17,435 nucleotides of DNA from JBHENW01 sp046261875 (GTDB lineage Bacteria; Acidobacteriota; Thermoanaerobaculia; UBA5066; Gp7-AA6): contig JBHENW010000111.1 of assembly GCA_046261875.1 (NCBI GenBank), positions 1 through 17,435 on the forward strand, given 5' to 3'. The number at the start of each line of letters is the position of its first letter. Position 1 is the stretch's first letter. Below, in pieces: positions 5,741 through 12,747 of the stretch. The translations under genes and the position numbers were made by a program. The notes under the pieces are model-generated. The model searched no databases. It saw nothing but the letters and a program-made list of their open reading frames with translations, and had not been told where the DNA came from.

Positions 5741-7504
5741 CTACTTCCAGTAGTCGAACGCGTATCCGGCGGCGGAGTAGGCCATCTCGGAGATCGCCGT
5801 CTGCTCCGCGTCCCGGTTGTGGTCGAGGTCCAGCGACTTGAGCCTGTTGACGATGCGGTGCCGGGCGGCGTAGAGGAACGCGCGCGCCAGCCGGAGCTCG
5901 TCGGAAGAGCGATCCGCGCCGCGCGCGTGGATCGCCCCGGTCGCGCGGGCGACGACCGCGAGGCACCCGTACAGATCGATCGCCGCGTCGGCGACCCGCG
6001 CCTGCTGGTATTCGCGGTCCACGATCTTCTGCCCATGCCGCCGCAGGAGCGTCGAGACGGCGCCGGCCAGGACGCGGGTGTACCGGGAAATGACCTCCCC
6101 TTCCGCCGCGAGCTCCGCCGGAACGCGCGTCAGCTTGTCCGGCGCGACGTATCCGCGGATCTTCCGTCCGACGAAGTCCGACAGGATGCCCACGGAGGAG
6201 AGGGGTGCTTTCAGCGCGCGGGCGACCTCCTTGAGGTCCTGCGCCGTGTCCTTCATGGCGGAGAGCGCGATGAGAACGCGCAGGATCTCGTTGGTCCCCT
6301 CGAAAATCATGTTGACGCGGGAGTCGCGGAGGGCGCGCCCGTAGGGATAGTCGTCCATGAAGCCGTTGCCTCCCGCGATCTGGAGGGCGTCGTTGATGTT
6401 GCTCCAGACGGCTTCGGTCCCGAACACCTTGCAGCAGGCGCCTTCCAGGGCGTAGTCCGGAAGTCCGCGGTCGATCAGGCCCGCGGTGAGGTAGACCATC
6501 GACTCGAGGCCGTACGTGCTCACGACCATCCGCGCGAACTTCTCGCGGATCATCTCGAACTCGGCGATGCTCTTGCCGAACTGCCGGCGCTGCGTCGCGT
6601 GAGCGGCGGCCGCGCGGATCATCGCCTTTGAGCCGCCGACGCACCCGGCTCCGAGCGACGTGCGCCCGGTGTTGAGGACTTCCACGGCGATCTTGAACCC
6701 CTGCCCCCGCTCCCCGATGACGTGGGAGGCGGGGACCCGCACGTTGCGCAGCTCCACGGGAACGGTCGAAGAGCCTTTCAGGCCCAGCTTCTGCTCCTCC
6801 CGCCCCGGCTCGACTCCCGGCATGTCCCGCGTGACCACGAACGCCGTGATGCGGCGGTGCGCGTCCTCGGCCTGGAGGGCCGTGTCCTTCGCAAAGACGG
6901 TGAAGAAGCCCGCGACGCCGCCGTTCGATATCCAGTGCTTCGTTCCGTTCAGCACGAATTCGCCCGTCGAGGGGTCGAGGTCCGCCGTCGTGCGGATGGA
7001 CGCCGCGTCGGAGCCCGCCTCCGGCTCGGTCAACGCGAAGGCGGCGATCATTTCGCCCGAGGCGAGACCCGGCAGCCACCGCTTCTTCTGCTCCGGGCTT
7101 CCATGCAGGAGAAGCGCCTTCATTCCGATCGACTGGTGGCCGCCGATGAGAATGCCGAGCGACGCGTCCGTCTGGCCGACTTCCTCCATGACGCGGCAGT
7201 ACGCGGAGGCGGAGAATCCGTAGCCGCCGAACTCCTCCGGGATCGTCATTCCGAAGGCGCCGAGCTCGGCGAGCCCCCGAATGACTTCCCCGGGGATCCG
7301 GCTTTCCTGATCGATGCGCCGGGAATCGATCTTGTCCCGGGCAAAACCGCGGAACGAGTCGAGGAAGGCGCTGACGGTCTCCCTCTCCTCCAGAGAGATC
7401 TCGGGGAACGGGAAGACGAGGCTCTCCACGAGGTGGCCGCTGCACATCGCCCGGACCGGCGAGACGAGCTCGGCTTCCTCCCGGGCGGGGACCGGATCGC
7501 TCAG
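5741..7504 (-). CDS. Acyl-CoA dehydrogenase, VLCAD/ACAD9-like with C-terminal extension
   Basis: FAD-dependent first oxidation step of fatty-acid beta-oxidation (acyl-CoA to trans-2-enoyl-CoA). From CTG 7504 it is 587 residues; from ATG 7447, 568. In ATG numbering the features are an N-terminal helical domain, the flavin/substrate segment FALTEPEAGSDA (137-148), WISNGG (172-177), RRQFGKSIAEFEMI (287-300) and NMIFEGTNEILR (379-390), whose Glu383 is the catalytic base. About 180 more residues form a second helical domain as in VLCAD/ACAD9, which favours long-chain substrates. ATG 7447 has no Shine-Dalgarno sequence. CTG 7504 overlaps the FadJ stop as CTGA, has GGGAG eight bases upstream, and adds EEAELVSPVRA, which resembles the family N-terminus; I prefer it. 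It lies between fadJ and the MbtH gene in one operon. Confidence 0.92.
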   Translation of the reverse strand: MSDPVPAREEAELVSPVRAMCSGHLVESLVFPFPEISLEERETVSAFLDSFRGFARDKIDSRRIDQESRIPGEVIRGLAELGAFGMTIPEEFGGYGFSASAYCRVMEEVGQTDASLGILIGGHQSIGMKALLLHGSPEQKKRWLPGLASGEMIAAFALTEPEAGSDAASIRTTADLDPSTGEFVLNGTKHWISNGGVAGFFTVFAKDTALQAEDAHRRITAFVVTRDMPGVEPGREEQKLGLKGSSTVPVELRNVRVPASHVIGERGQGFKIAVEVLNTGRTSLGAGCVGGSKAMIRAAAAHATQRRQFGKSIAEFEMIREKFARMVVSTYGLESMVYLTAGLIDRGLPDYALEGACCKVFGTEAVWSNINDALQIAGGNGFMDDYPYGRALRDSRVNMIFEGTNEILRVLIALSAMKDTAQDLKEVARALKAPLSSVGILSDFVGRKIRGYVAPDKLTRVPAELAAEGEVISRYTRVLAGAVSTLLRRHGQKIVDREYQQARVADAAIDLYGCLAVVARATGAIHARGADRSSDELRLARAFLYAARHRIVNRLKSLDLDHNRDAEQTAISEMAYSAAGYAFDYWK

Positions 7505-9717
7505 GACGCCTTCTCCCGCGGCGCCTCGCCCGCCTCGCCGTAGAAGACTCGGCCCTCGCGGGCGAGACGGCGAAGCGTGTCGGCGGGAGCGAAGCGCGCG
7601 CCGACTTTCCCGGCGAGCTCCTCGAGCCGCCCGATGACTTGCGCGATACCGAGCGTGTCGGCGTACCGGAGGAGGCCCCCGCGGAACGGAGGAAACCCGG
7701 TCCCGAAGATCATCGCGAGGTCGAGCTTCTCCGGGCGCGCGACGACCTGCTCTTCCAGGCAGAACGCGGCCTCGTTGACCATCGGCAGGACGAGGCGCGC
7801 CTCGATCGTCTCCGCCGGAATCGGCGAGGTCTTCGCCGGCTCGACCCCGAGCGCCGCATAGGCCTCGCGCGAGGGCTCGCCCCTCTTTCCGCCGTCGTAA
7901 GCGTAGAAGCCCCGGCCGCTCTTGCGCCCCAGGCGCCCGGCCGCGACGAGCGCCTCGTTGCCGCTCGGCGGCATACGCTCCGGAAACGCGGACTGGAGGA
8001 CTTCCGCCGCCTTGACCGCCACGTCGAGGCCGATGTCGTCGAGCAGGGCGAGCGGCCCGACGGGCATGCCGAACGCGGTCATGGTGGAGTCCACCTGCTC
8101 GATGCGGCACCCCTCGCGCACGAGACGCACGGCCTCGGAGAGGTAGGGCGCCAGGATCCGGTTGACGAGAAACCCCGGCGAGTCGCGCACGACGACCGGC
8201 GTCTTTCCGAGGGCCTTGGCGAGTGCGAAGATCGTCGCCACGGTCTCGTCGTCGGTGTGCCGGCCACGGATGACCTCGACGAGCGGCATGCGGTTCACCG
8301 GGTTGAAGAAGTGCATGCCGACGACCCGGCGCGGGAGGCGCGCGCCGGCGGCGATCTCGGAAATCGGCAGGGTCGAGGTGTTCGACGCGAACATCGCAGA
8401 ATCGGGGACGACGCCCTCCCAGTCGGCGAGCACGGAGCGTTTCACGCCGAGCTTCTCGACGACTGCCTCGATCGTGACCTCGCACCGCGCGAATCCGGTG
8501 TACTCGAGCGTCCCGGAGATCAAGGCCATCCGGGACTCCATCTCGCGCGGCTTCATCCGCCGCTTCTGGACGACCGCCTTCCAGAGCGACGCGGCGGCGG
8601 CGAACCCTCTGGCGAGCGCCTTCGGGTCCACGTCCTTCATGCGGACGGACAGGGCCTTGTCGGCGGCGAGGTGCGCGATGCCGCCTCCCATGAGCCCGGC
8701 GCCGAGAACCCCGACCCGGCGCACCGGCCGCGGCTGGACCGAGGGGTCCTCGACTCCCGTTTCTTTCTTGATCTCTTCGGTCCAGAAAAAGATCCGCAGC
8801 AGGTTCTTCTGGACTTCTCCGCCGAAGACATTCGCGAGATGCCGCGCTTCCGCCTCCAGTCCCTCCTCGACGCTCTTCCCGTACGACTCCTCGATGACCG
8901 CGAGGGCCTCCAGGGGCGCCGGATAGTGCCCGCCGGTCTCCTCGAGGACCTTCTCCCGCGCCTTCTGGAGCACGAGCTTGCGGCCGAAAGGGTTGCCCTC
9001 GAGCGCCCAGTCCGCGGGCGTCATCGCGCGCCGCCGATCCCGCGGTTTGGCCGTGCCGACTTTCGAACGGCTGAAATCGACCGCGTACCGGTCGAAGATC
9101 GGCGCGGGGACCGCCTCGTCCACGAGCCCGATCTTGCGCGCCCGCCGCGCGTCGAGCTGCTTGCCCGTGAGGATCAGGTCGAGTGCCGCCGGGAGTCCGA
9201 CGAGCCGGGGCAGCCGCGTGGATCCTCCCCATGCGGGGAAGAGTCCGAGGCGGACCTCCGGCAGGCCGATCTTCGCTTTCGGCGCGTCGGACATCAGGCG
9301 GTAATCACAGGCGAGCGCCAGCTCCGTGCCGCCGCCGAGACAGATGCCGTTGATCGCAGCGACGGTCGGATGCGGCAGGTGCGCGAGCTGCTCGAAGATG
9401 GCCTGACCTCGCCGAGCGCCCTCGGGGGCGTCCTCGGGTCTCGCCCGCGTGAACTCCTTGACGTCGGCCCCGGCGATGAAGACGTCCAGCTTTCCGCTTC
9501 GGACGAGGAGCGCGCGAGCGCGCGGCTCCCGGCTCAGTCGGACGAGCAGCGTCGAGAGCTCGGCGAGGACGTCGCGGGTGAACTTGTTGACCTTCTCGCC
9601 GGGGAGGTCGAAGGTCAGGACGGCCAGCCCGTCCTCGCCGATCTCGAGCCGGAACGCCCCGGAGGCGCCTTCCGGAGAGTCCGGAGCGCCGCGGACCGGT
9701 TCCGGCGCCGCGGTCAC
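7501..9717 (-). CDS. fadJ: FadJ/FadB-type enoyl-CoA hydratase / 3-hydroxyacyl-CoA dehydrogenase
   Basis: A 738-residue two-domain enzyme for the hydration and second oxidation steps of beta-oxidation. The N-terminal crotonase domain has the oxyanion-hole segment FIAGADVKEF (80-89) and both catalytic glutamates, E132 in GGGTE and E154 in GLPEVRLGLFPAWGG. The C-terminal part begins with an NAD-binding Rossmann motif VGVLGAGLMGGGIA (335-348), followed by SNTSTLPI and GMHFFNPVNRMPLVEV, containing the dehydrogenase catalytic His469. The second half of the dehydrogenase (GPLALLDDIGLDV, GFPPFRGG) is complete. The length matches the family. GTG 9717 is preceded by TGAGGT, whose first bases are the stop of the ligase gene; only six bases separate the two genes. 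The TGA overlaps the CTG start of the acyl-CoA dehydrogenase gene. The usual thiolase partner (FadI/FadA) is not in the window. Confidence 0.95.
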   Translation of the reverse strand: MTAAPEPVRGAPDSPEGASGAFRLEIGEDGLAVLTFDLPGEKVNKFTRDVLAELSTLLVRLSREPRARALLVRSGKLDVFIAGADVKEFTRARPEDAPEGARRGQAIFEQLAHLPHPTVAAINGICLGGGTELALACDYRLMSDAPKAKIGLPEVRLGLFPAWGGSTRLPRLVGLPAALDLILTGKQLDARRARKIGLVDEAVPAPIFDRYAVDFSRSKVGTAKPRDRRRAMTPADWALEGNPFGRKLVLQKAREKVLEETGGHYPAPLEALAVIEESYGKSVEEGLEAEARHLANVFGGEVQKNLLRIFFWTEEIKKETGVEDPSVQPRPVRRVGVLGAGLMGGGIAHLAADKALSVRMKDVDPKALARGFAAAASLWKAVVQKRRMKPREMESRMALISGTLEYTGFARCEVTIEAVVEKLGVKRSVLADWEGVVPDSAMFASNTSTLPISEIAAGARLPRRVVGMHFFNPVNRMPLVEVIRGRHTDDETVATIFALAKALGKTPVVVRDSPGFLVNRILAPYLSEAVRLVREGCRIEQVDSTMTAFGMPVGPLALLDDIGLDVAVKAAEVLQSAFPERMPPSGNEALVAAGRLGRKSGRGFYAYDGGKRGEPSREAYAALGVEPAKTSPIPAETIEARLVLPMVNEAAFCLEEQVVARPEKLDLAMIFGTGFPPFRGGLLRYADTLGIAQVIGRLEELAGKVGARFAPADTLRRLAREGRVFYGEAGEAPREKAS

Positions 9718-9723
9718 GGAACC

Positions 9724-11535
9724 TCAGGCGACATGCTGCTTCTCCGCCGCCTGGTACATCCCCTCGATCAGGTTCTGGTAACGGGTCTCGAGTATTCGCC
9801 GCTTGACCTTGAGGGTCGGCGTGATCGAGCCGTCCTCGATGGTGAGGTCCGCGGGCAGCAGCGCGAAGGCCCGGACCTGCTCGTGGTGCGGCTTGTCGGC
9901 GTTGTACACGTCGATCTCCTGCTGGAAGAGCCGCCGCACTTCGGGATTGGCGTCGATCGTCGCGGCCTGGATGGTGACGTGGGACTCGCGCGCCCAGTCG
10001 TTCAAACGCTCGAAGTTGGGCACGATCAGGGCCGCGAGGAACTTGTGGCGGTCGCCGAGGACGATCGGCAGGCTGATGTAAGCCGACTTCTTCAGCTCGT
10101 TCTCGATCGGCTGCGGAGCGGCTTTCTTGCCGCCGGCGAGCACGATGAGGTCCTTCTTCCGATCCGTGATCTTGAGGAACCCTTCCTCGTCGAGCTGGCC
10201 GATGTCGCCGGTGTGAAGCCACCCCTCGCGGTCGATGGCTTCCGCGGTCGCTTCGGGCTTGTCGTAGTAGCCCTTCATGAGGTGCCGCCCGCGAGTCAGG
10301 ATCTCTCCGTCCTCCGCGATCTTGACCTCGACTCCGGGGATGGGGCGGCCCACGGTGCCCAGCCGCCAGGCGTCGGGGCCGTTGACGCAGATGACCGGAG
10401 AGGTCTCGGTGAGCCCGTATCCTTCGTAGATCGGGACGCCGGCCGCCCAGAAGAACTCCGCCAGCTCGCGCGAGAGCGGCGCGCCGCCGGAAACGGCGAA
10501 CTGGAACCGGGACCCGAGCGCATGGCGGATCTTCGCGAAGACGAGCTTGTCCGCGATCTTCGCCTTGCGCGCGAGGGATCCGGGCACCGGGCGCCGGCGC
10601 TCTTCGTAGGACAGCTTTTCCTTCCCGACCCGCACGGCCCAGGAGAAGAGCTTCTTCTTCAGGCCGCTGCCGGCGGAGACCTTGTCCATGATGCGCGCGT
10701 GCACCTTCTCGTACACGCGGGGCACGGCGCCGAAGCAGTGCGGCTCGACCTCGAGGAAGTTGTCCCGGAGCTTCTCGATCGATTCGGCGTAGGCGATGGA
10801 CGCCTTCCGGTAGGCGTACGCGTAGTCGAGCATCCGCTCGAAGACGTGGGAGAGCGGCAGGAAAGAGAGCGCGACGGCTTCGCCCGTGATCGGAACGATC
10901 TGGCAGCTCGACGTCACGTTGGACACGAGGTTGTCGTGCGTCAGCATCGCGCCCTTGGATTCTCCCGTCGTCCCCGAGGTGTAGATGATGGTCGCCACGT
11001 CCTCGGGCTTCACGCGCGCGGCGCGCTGCTCGAAGATCCCCGGATTCATCTCGAGCGTCGGGCGGCCCTTGTCCACGACCTGGTCGAACCGCAGGAAGCC
11101 CGCTTCGGCGGGCGGCGCCCCTTCCATGAGGAGCACGTACTCCAGGGACGGGCACTGCGCCCGGATCGTCAGGACCTTTCCGAGCTGCTCGAGGTTCGAG
11201 ACGAAGATGGCCTTGGTGCCCGAGTCCTTCAGGAGGGGGGCGATCTGTGCGCCGGGCAGGGTCGGGTAGATCGGGACGGACCACGCGCCGGCGCAGAGGA
11301 TTGCGTAGTCCGCCATCGCCCACTCCGGCCGATTCTCGGAAAGGATCGCGACGCGGTCGCCCGGCTGGACGCCGAGGGCGTTCAGACCGAGGGAGAGAGC
11401 GCGCACGGTGAAGCCGAAATCGGAGGCCGGGATGGACTTCCATTCCCCGCCCACCTTGGAGATGAGCAGGTTGGTCTTGCCGGAAGCCGCGGCGGCGATG
11501 AAGACGTCGCAGAGCGTGCGGAACTCCGAGCTCAT
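9724..11535 (-). CDS. Long-chain fatty acid--CoA ligase (AMP-forming), COG1022-type
   Basis: A 603-residue ANL-superfamily enzyme that activates fatty acids through an acyl-adenylate. Motifs in order are the P-loop IIYTSGTTGESKGAMLTH (183-200), FLPLSHVFER (225-234), YEGYGLTETSPV (370-381), WLHTGDIG (439-446), FLKITDRKKDLIVLAGGKK (453-471), and a late ITPTLKVKRR with the probable catalytic Lys576. The Leu/Val-rich form of these motifs and the SHVFERM segment fit long-chain acyl-CoA synthetases of the FAA1 type. It is the first gene of the operon: ATG 11535 has GGGAGGT five bases upstream and a good promoter 25 bases upstream. An acyl-AMP ligase acting on a carrier protein is possible in principle, given the MbtH neighbour, but I see no specific sign of it. 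Confidence 0.93.
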   Translation of the reverse strand: MSSEFRTLCDVFIAAAASGKTNLLISKVGGEWKSIPASDFGFTVRALSLGLNALGVQPGDRVAILSENRPEWAMADYAILCAGAWSVPIYPTLPGAQIAPLLKDSGTKAIFVSNLEQLGKVLTIRAQCPSLEYVLLMEGAPPAEAGFLRFDQVVDKGRPTLEMNPGIFEQRAARVKPEDVATIIYTSGTTGESKGAMLTHDNLVSNVTSSCQIVPITGEAVALSFLPLSHVFERMLDYAYAYRKASIAYAESIEKLRDNFLEVEPHCFGAVPRVYEKVHARIMDKVSAGSGLKKKLFSWAVRVGKEKLSYEERRRPVPGSLARKAKIADKLVFAKIRHALGSRFQFAVSGGAPLSRELAEFFWAAGVPIYEGYGLTETSPVICVNGPDAWRLGTVGRPIPGVEVKIAEDGEILTRGRHLMKGYYDKPEATAEAIDREGWLHTGDIGQLDEEGFLKITDRKKDLIVLAGGKKAAPQPIENELKKSAYISLPIVLGDRHKFLAALIVPNFERLNDWARESHVTIQAATIDANPEVRRLFQQEIDVYNADKPHHEQVRAFALLPADLTIEDGSITPTLKVKRRILETRYQNLIEGMYQAAEKQHVA

Positions 11536-11559
11536 GTTCGACCTCCCGGTTGAAATCCG

Positions 11560-11588
11560 ATTCTGTCCTGCCCCTCCGAACCGGTCAA
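11560..11588 (-). promoter_or_regulatory. Promoter of the fatty-acid operon (TTGACC-17-CAGAAT)
   Basis: On the minus strand TTGACC (11588-11583) matches the -35 consensus at 5 of 6 positions. After exactly 17 bases comes CAGAAT (11565-11560), 4 of 6 to the -10. Transcription would start near 11553, leaving an 18-base leader that carries GGGAGGT and leads to ATG 11535. It is the best sigma70-type promoter in the window. I see no clear FadR/FarR-like palindrome next to it. Confidence 0.6.
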
Positions 11589-11599
11589 GGACGCGCTGC

Positions 11600-11605
11600 T
11601 ACGAT
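11600..11605 (+). promoter_or_regulatory. TANNNT (-10-like) box placed for a leaderless start
   Basis: TACGAT ends six bases before GTG 11612, so the transcript would begin at the start codon. The nine bases TACGATCCG recur at 16916-16924, almost the same distance from another start codon. No -35 match is seen 17 bases upstream. Confidence 0.35.
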
Positions 11606-11611
11606 CCGCGC

Positions 11612-12133
11612 GTGGCCTTCGCGCTTCTGCTCGGAACCCTGCTCGCGACTGCCGGTTTTCTCGTGGTCTCCATCCAGGGCTTTGCCGTACCGTCGGATCT
11701 GGCGGGCGCGTCCTCCGCCGCGAAGGCCCTGGTCACCCGACACATCTCCTGGGCCATCCCGACGGTCATCTTTTCGCTCTTTTCGCAATCCATGGTGATC
11801 TTCTTCTTCATCGGCACGGGCAAGCTCGTCAAAGACGAGATCTCCGGGCTGCCCGAAGGGCAACGCCGCAGGGTCCTGGCCACGCTCTCGCGGTTCAAGC
11901 GGGAGACGTCGCCGCCGGCGACCTTCGCCCTGCTCTCGGCGATCGCGGTCTTCGTGCTCGGCGGGGCGGCCCACACGAAAGCGCTCCCCTCCTGGGTCCA
12001 CCTCGCTTCCGCGGCCGCCGCCTTCGTGCTGCACTTGTGGGCGCTGCGCGCCGAATGGCGCGCCTTCGGAGAGAACGCGCGCCTCATGAGCGACCCGCGC
12101 GGATACGCCAGGTCTCTCGAACCCGGGCTCTGA
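11612..12133 (+). CDS. Small four-helix membrane protein of unknown function
   Basis: A 173-residue protein that I do not recognise. Four hydrophobic segments are seen at about residues 2-24, 48-73, 106-126 and 133-150. The loop between the second and third is basic (LPEGQRRRVLATLSRFKRE), suggesting it is cytoplasmic. A single His in the first loop (TRHISWAIP) and one in AAHTKALPSWVHL are the only notable polar residues. The start is GTG 11612; there is no Shine-Dalgarno sequence, and TACGAT sits six bases upstream. The longer frame upstream overlaps the ligase gene antisense and is not credible. It is divergent from the fatty-acid operon (76-base gap) and convergent with the BON gene, whose stop codon begins only three bases further on. 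A link to fatty-acid metabolism is not shown. Confidence 0.7.
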   Translation: MAFALLLGTLLATAGFLVVSIQGFAVPSDLAGASSAAKALVTRHISWAIPTVIFSLFSQSMVIFFFIGTGKLVKDEISGLPEGQRRRVLATLSRFKRETSPPATFALLSAIAVFVLGGAAHTKALPSWVHLASAAAAFVLHLWALRAEWRAFGENARLMSDPRGYARSLEPGL

Positions 12134-12136
12134 GGG

Positions 12137-12673
12137 CTACCCCGCGCGATTTCCGGGAGGGCCGGCCGCGCGGCGCGAGCGTTCCGATCCGCGGTCAGTC
12201 AGAAAGCCGCTTCCGGAATGGCTGTCCGTGCCCTGGACCTGGACATCGGCGGCCGCCTCGCGGGTGGCGGCCTGCGCCGCGACGCGCAACGCGTTCTGGA
12301 CGTCCCGGACGCCGCGGACTTCCGCCGCGAGGTCTTCGGCGAGGCGTTTCTCGCGCCGGCTCTTCACGGTGCCTTCGAGCGTGACCTCGCCGTTTTCCAC
12401 GCGCACCTCGATGTCGCTCGCGTCCACGTGGCCCGCTTCTTCCAGCCGCTCGCAGACGTCTTCCCGGATCCGCTCGTCCGACCGCCGGTAGTTTCGCGGC
12501 CCGCGGCCCGCGTACCCTCCGCGGCGGGCGGCGTCTTCCTGCGAGCGGGGCTCCTGAAACGGCTCGAAGAAACCGCGGTGATAACCCTCCCCTTCGTAGA
12601 AGACGTACTCCTCCGGTTCCCACTGGTCATAGGGCCGCGTGTAGCCCCGTGGTCCGCTCGAGCGAGGCGGCAT
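12137..12673 (-). CDS. BON domain-containing protein
   Basis: A 178-residue protein with one BON domain at about residues 62-132: SDERIREDVCERLEE, the Asp-Ala-Ser-Asp-Ile-Glu-Val strand, NGEVTLEGTVKSRREKRLAED and GVRDVQNALRV. BON domains (OsmY, BON lipoproteins) bind membranes or phospholipids. There is no signal peptide, which is unusual; the N-terminal ~60 residues are rich in Tyr, Gly, Arg and Pro (YTRPYDQWEPEEYVFYEGEG) and look disordered. The C-terminal ~45 residues are also low complexity. This layout resembles short BON proteins with an Arg/Tyr/Gly-rich head of unknown role. ATG 12673 has GGGGAG eight bases upstream, but that site lies in a hairpin that starts just after the stop of the large secreted protein's gene, suggesting coupled translation. 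Confidence 0.85.
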   Translation of the reverse strand: MPPRSSGPRGYTRPYDQWEPEEYVFYEGEGYHRGFFEPFQEPRSQEDAARRGGYAGRGPRNYRRSDERIREDVCERLEEAGHVDASDIEVRVENGEVTLEGTVKSRREKRLAEDLAAEVRGVRDVQNALRVAAQAATREAAADVQVQGTDSHSGSGFLTDRGSERSRRAAGPPGNRAG

Positions 12674-12676
12674 GGC

Positions 12677-12746
12677 GCTTCTCCCCGCGGCGCGTCTGCG
12701 TGCGCCGCCGGCGGAACCGGCTGCAACGGCCGTGCCGCGGGGAAGC
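12677..12746 (-). promoter_or_regulatory. Hairpin sequestering the BON gene ribosome binding site
   Basis: In the minus-strand transcript GCUUCCCCGCGGC (12746-12734) can pair with GCCGCGGGGAGAAGC (12691-12677): 13 base pairs with one 2-base bulge. The right arm contains GGGGAG, the Shine-Dalgarno sequence of the BON gene. The left arm begins one base after the upstream gene's TGA, so a ribosome terminating there would open the stem. The loop is GC-rich and may fold further. Confidence 0.5.
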
Positions 12747-12747
12747 G

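Noticed and set aside
5741..9232. One long minus-strand frame joining the acyl-CoA dehydrogenase with sequence in fadJ, suggesting a fusion
   Set aside because: The part upstream of 7504 is an out-of-frame reading of fadJ. The real dehydrogenase begins at CTG 7504 or ATG 7447.
7639..11553. A 1304-codon open frame on the plus strand opposite the fatty-acid operon
   Set aside because: It is antisense to fadJ and the ligase, which have clear family motifs. Its translation is Arg/Asp/His-rich without domains, as expected from a GC-rich shadow frame.
11408..11611. Extended N-terminus of the small membrane protein from ATG 11408
   Set aside because: It overlaps the ligase start and promoter antisense. 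The hydrophobic first helix begins naturally at GTG 11612.
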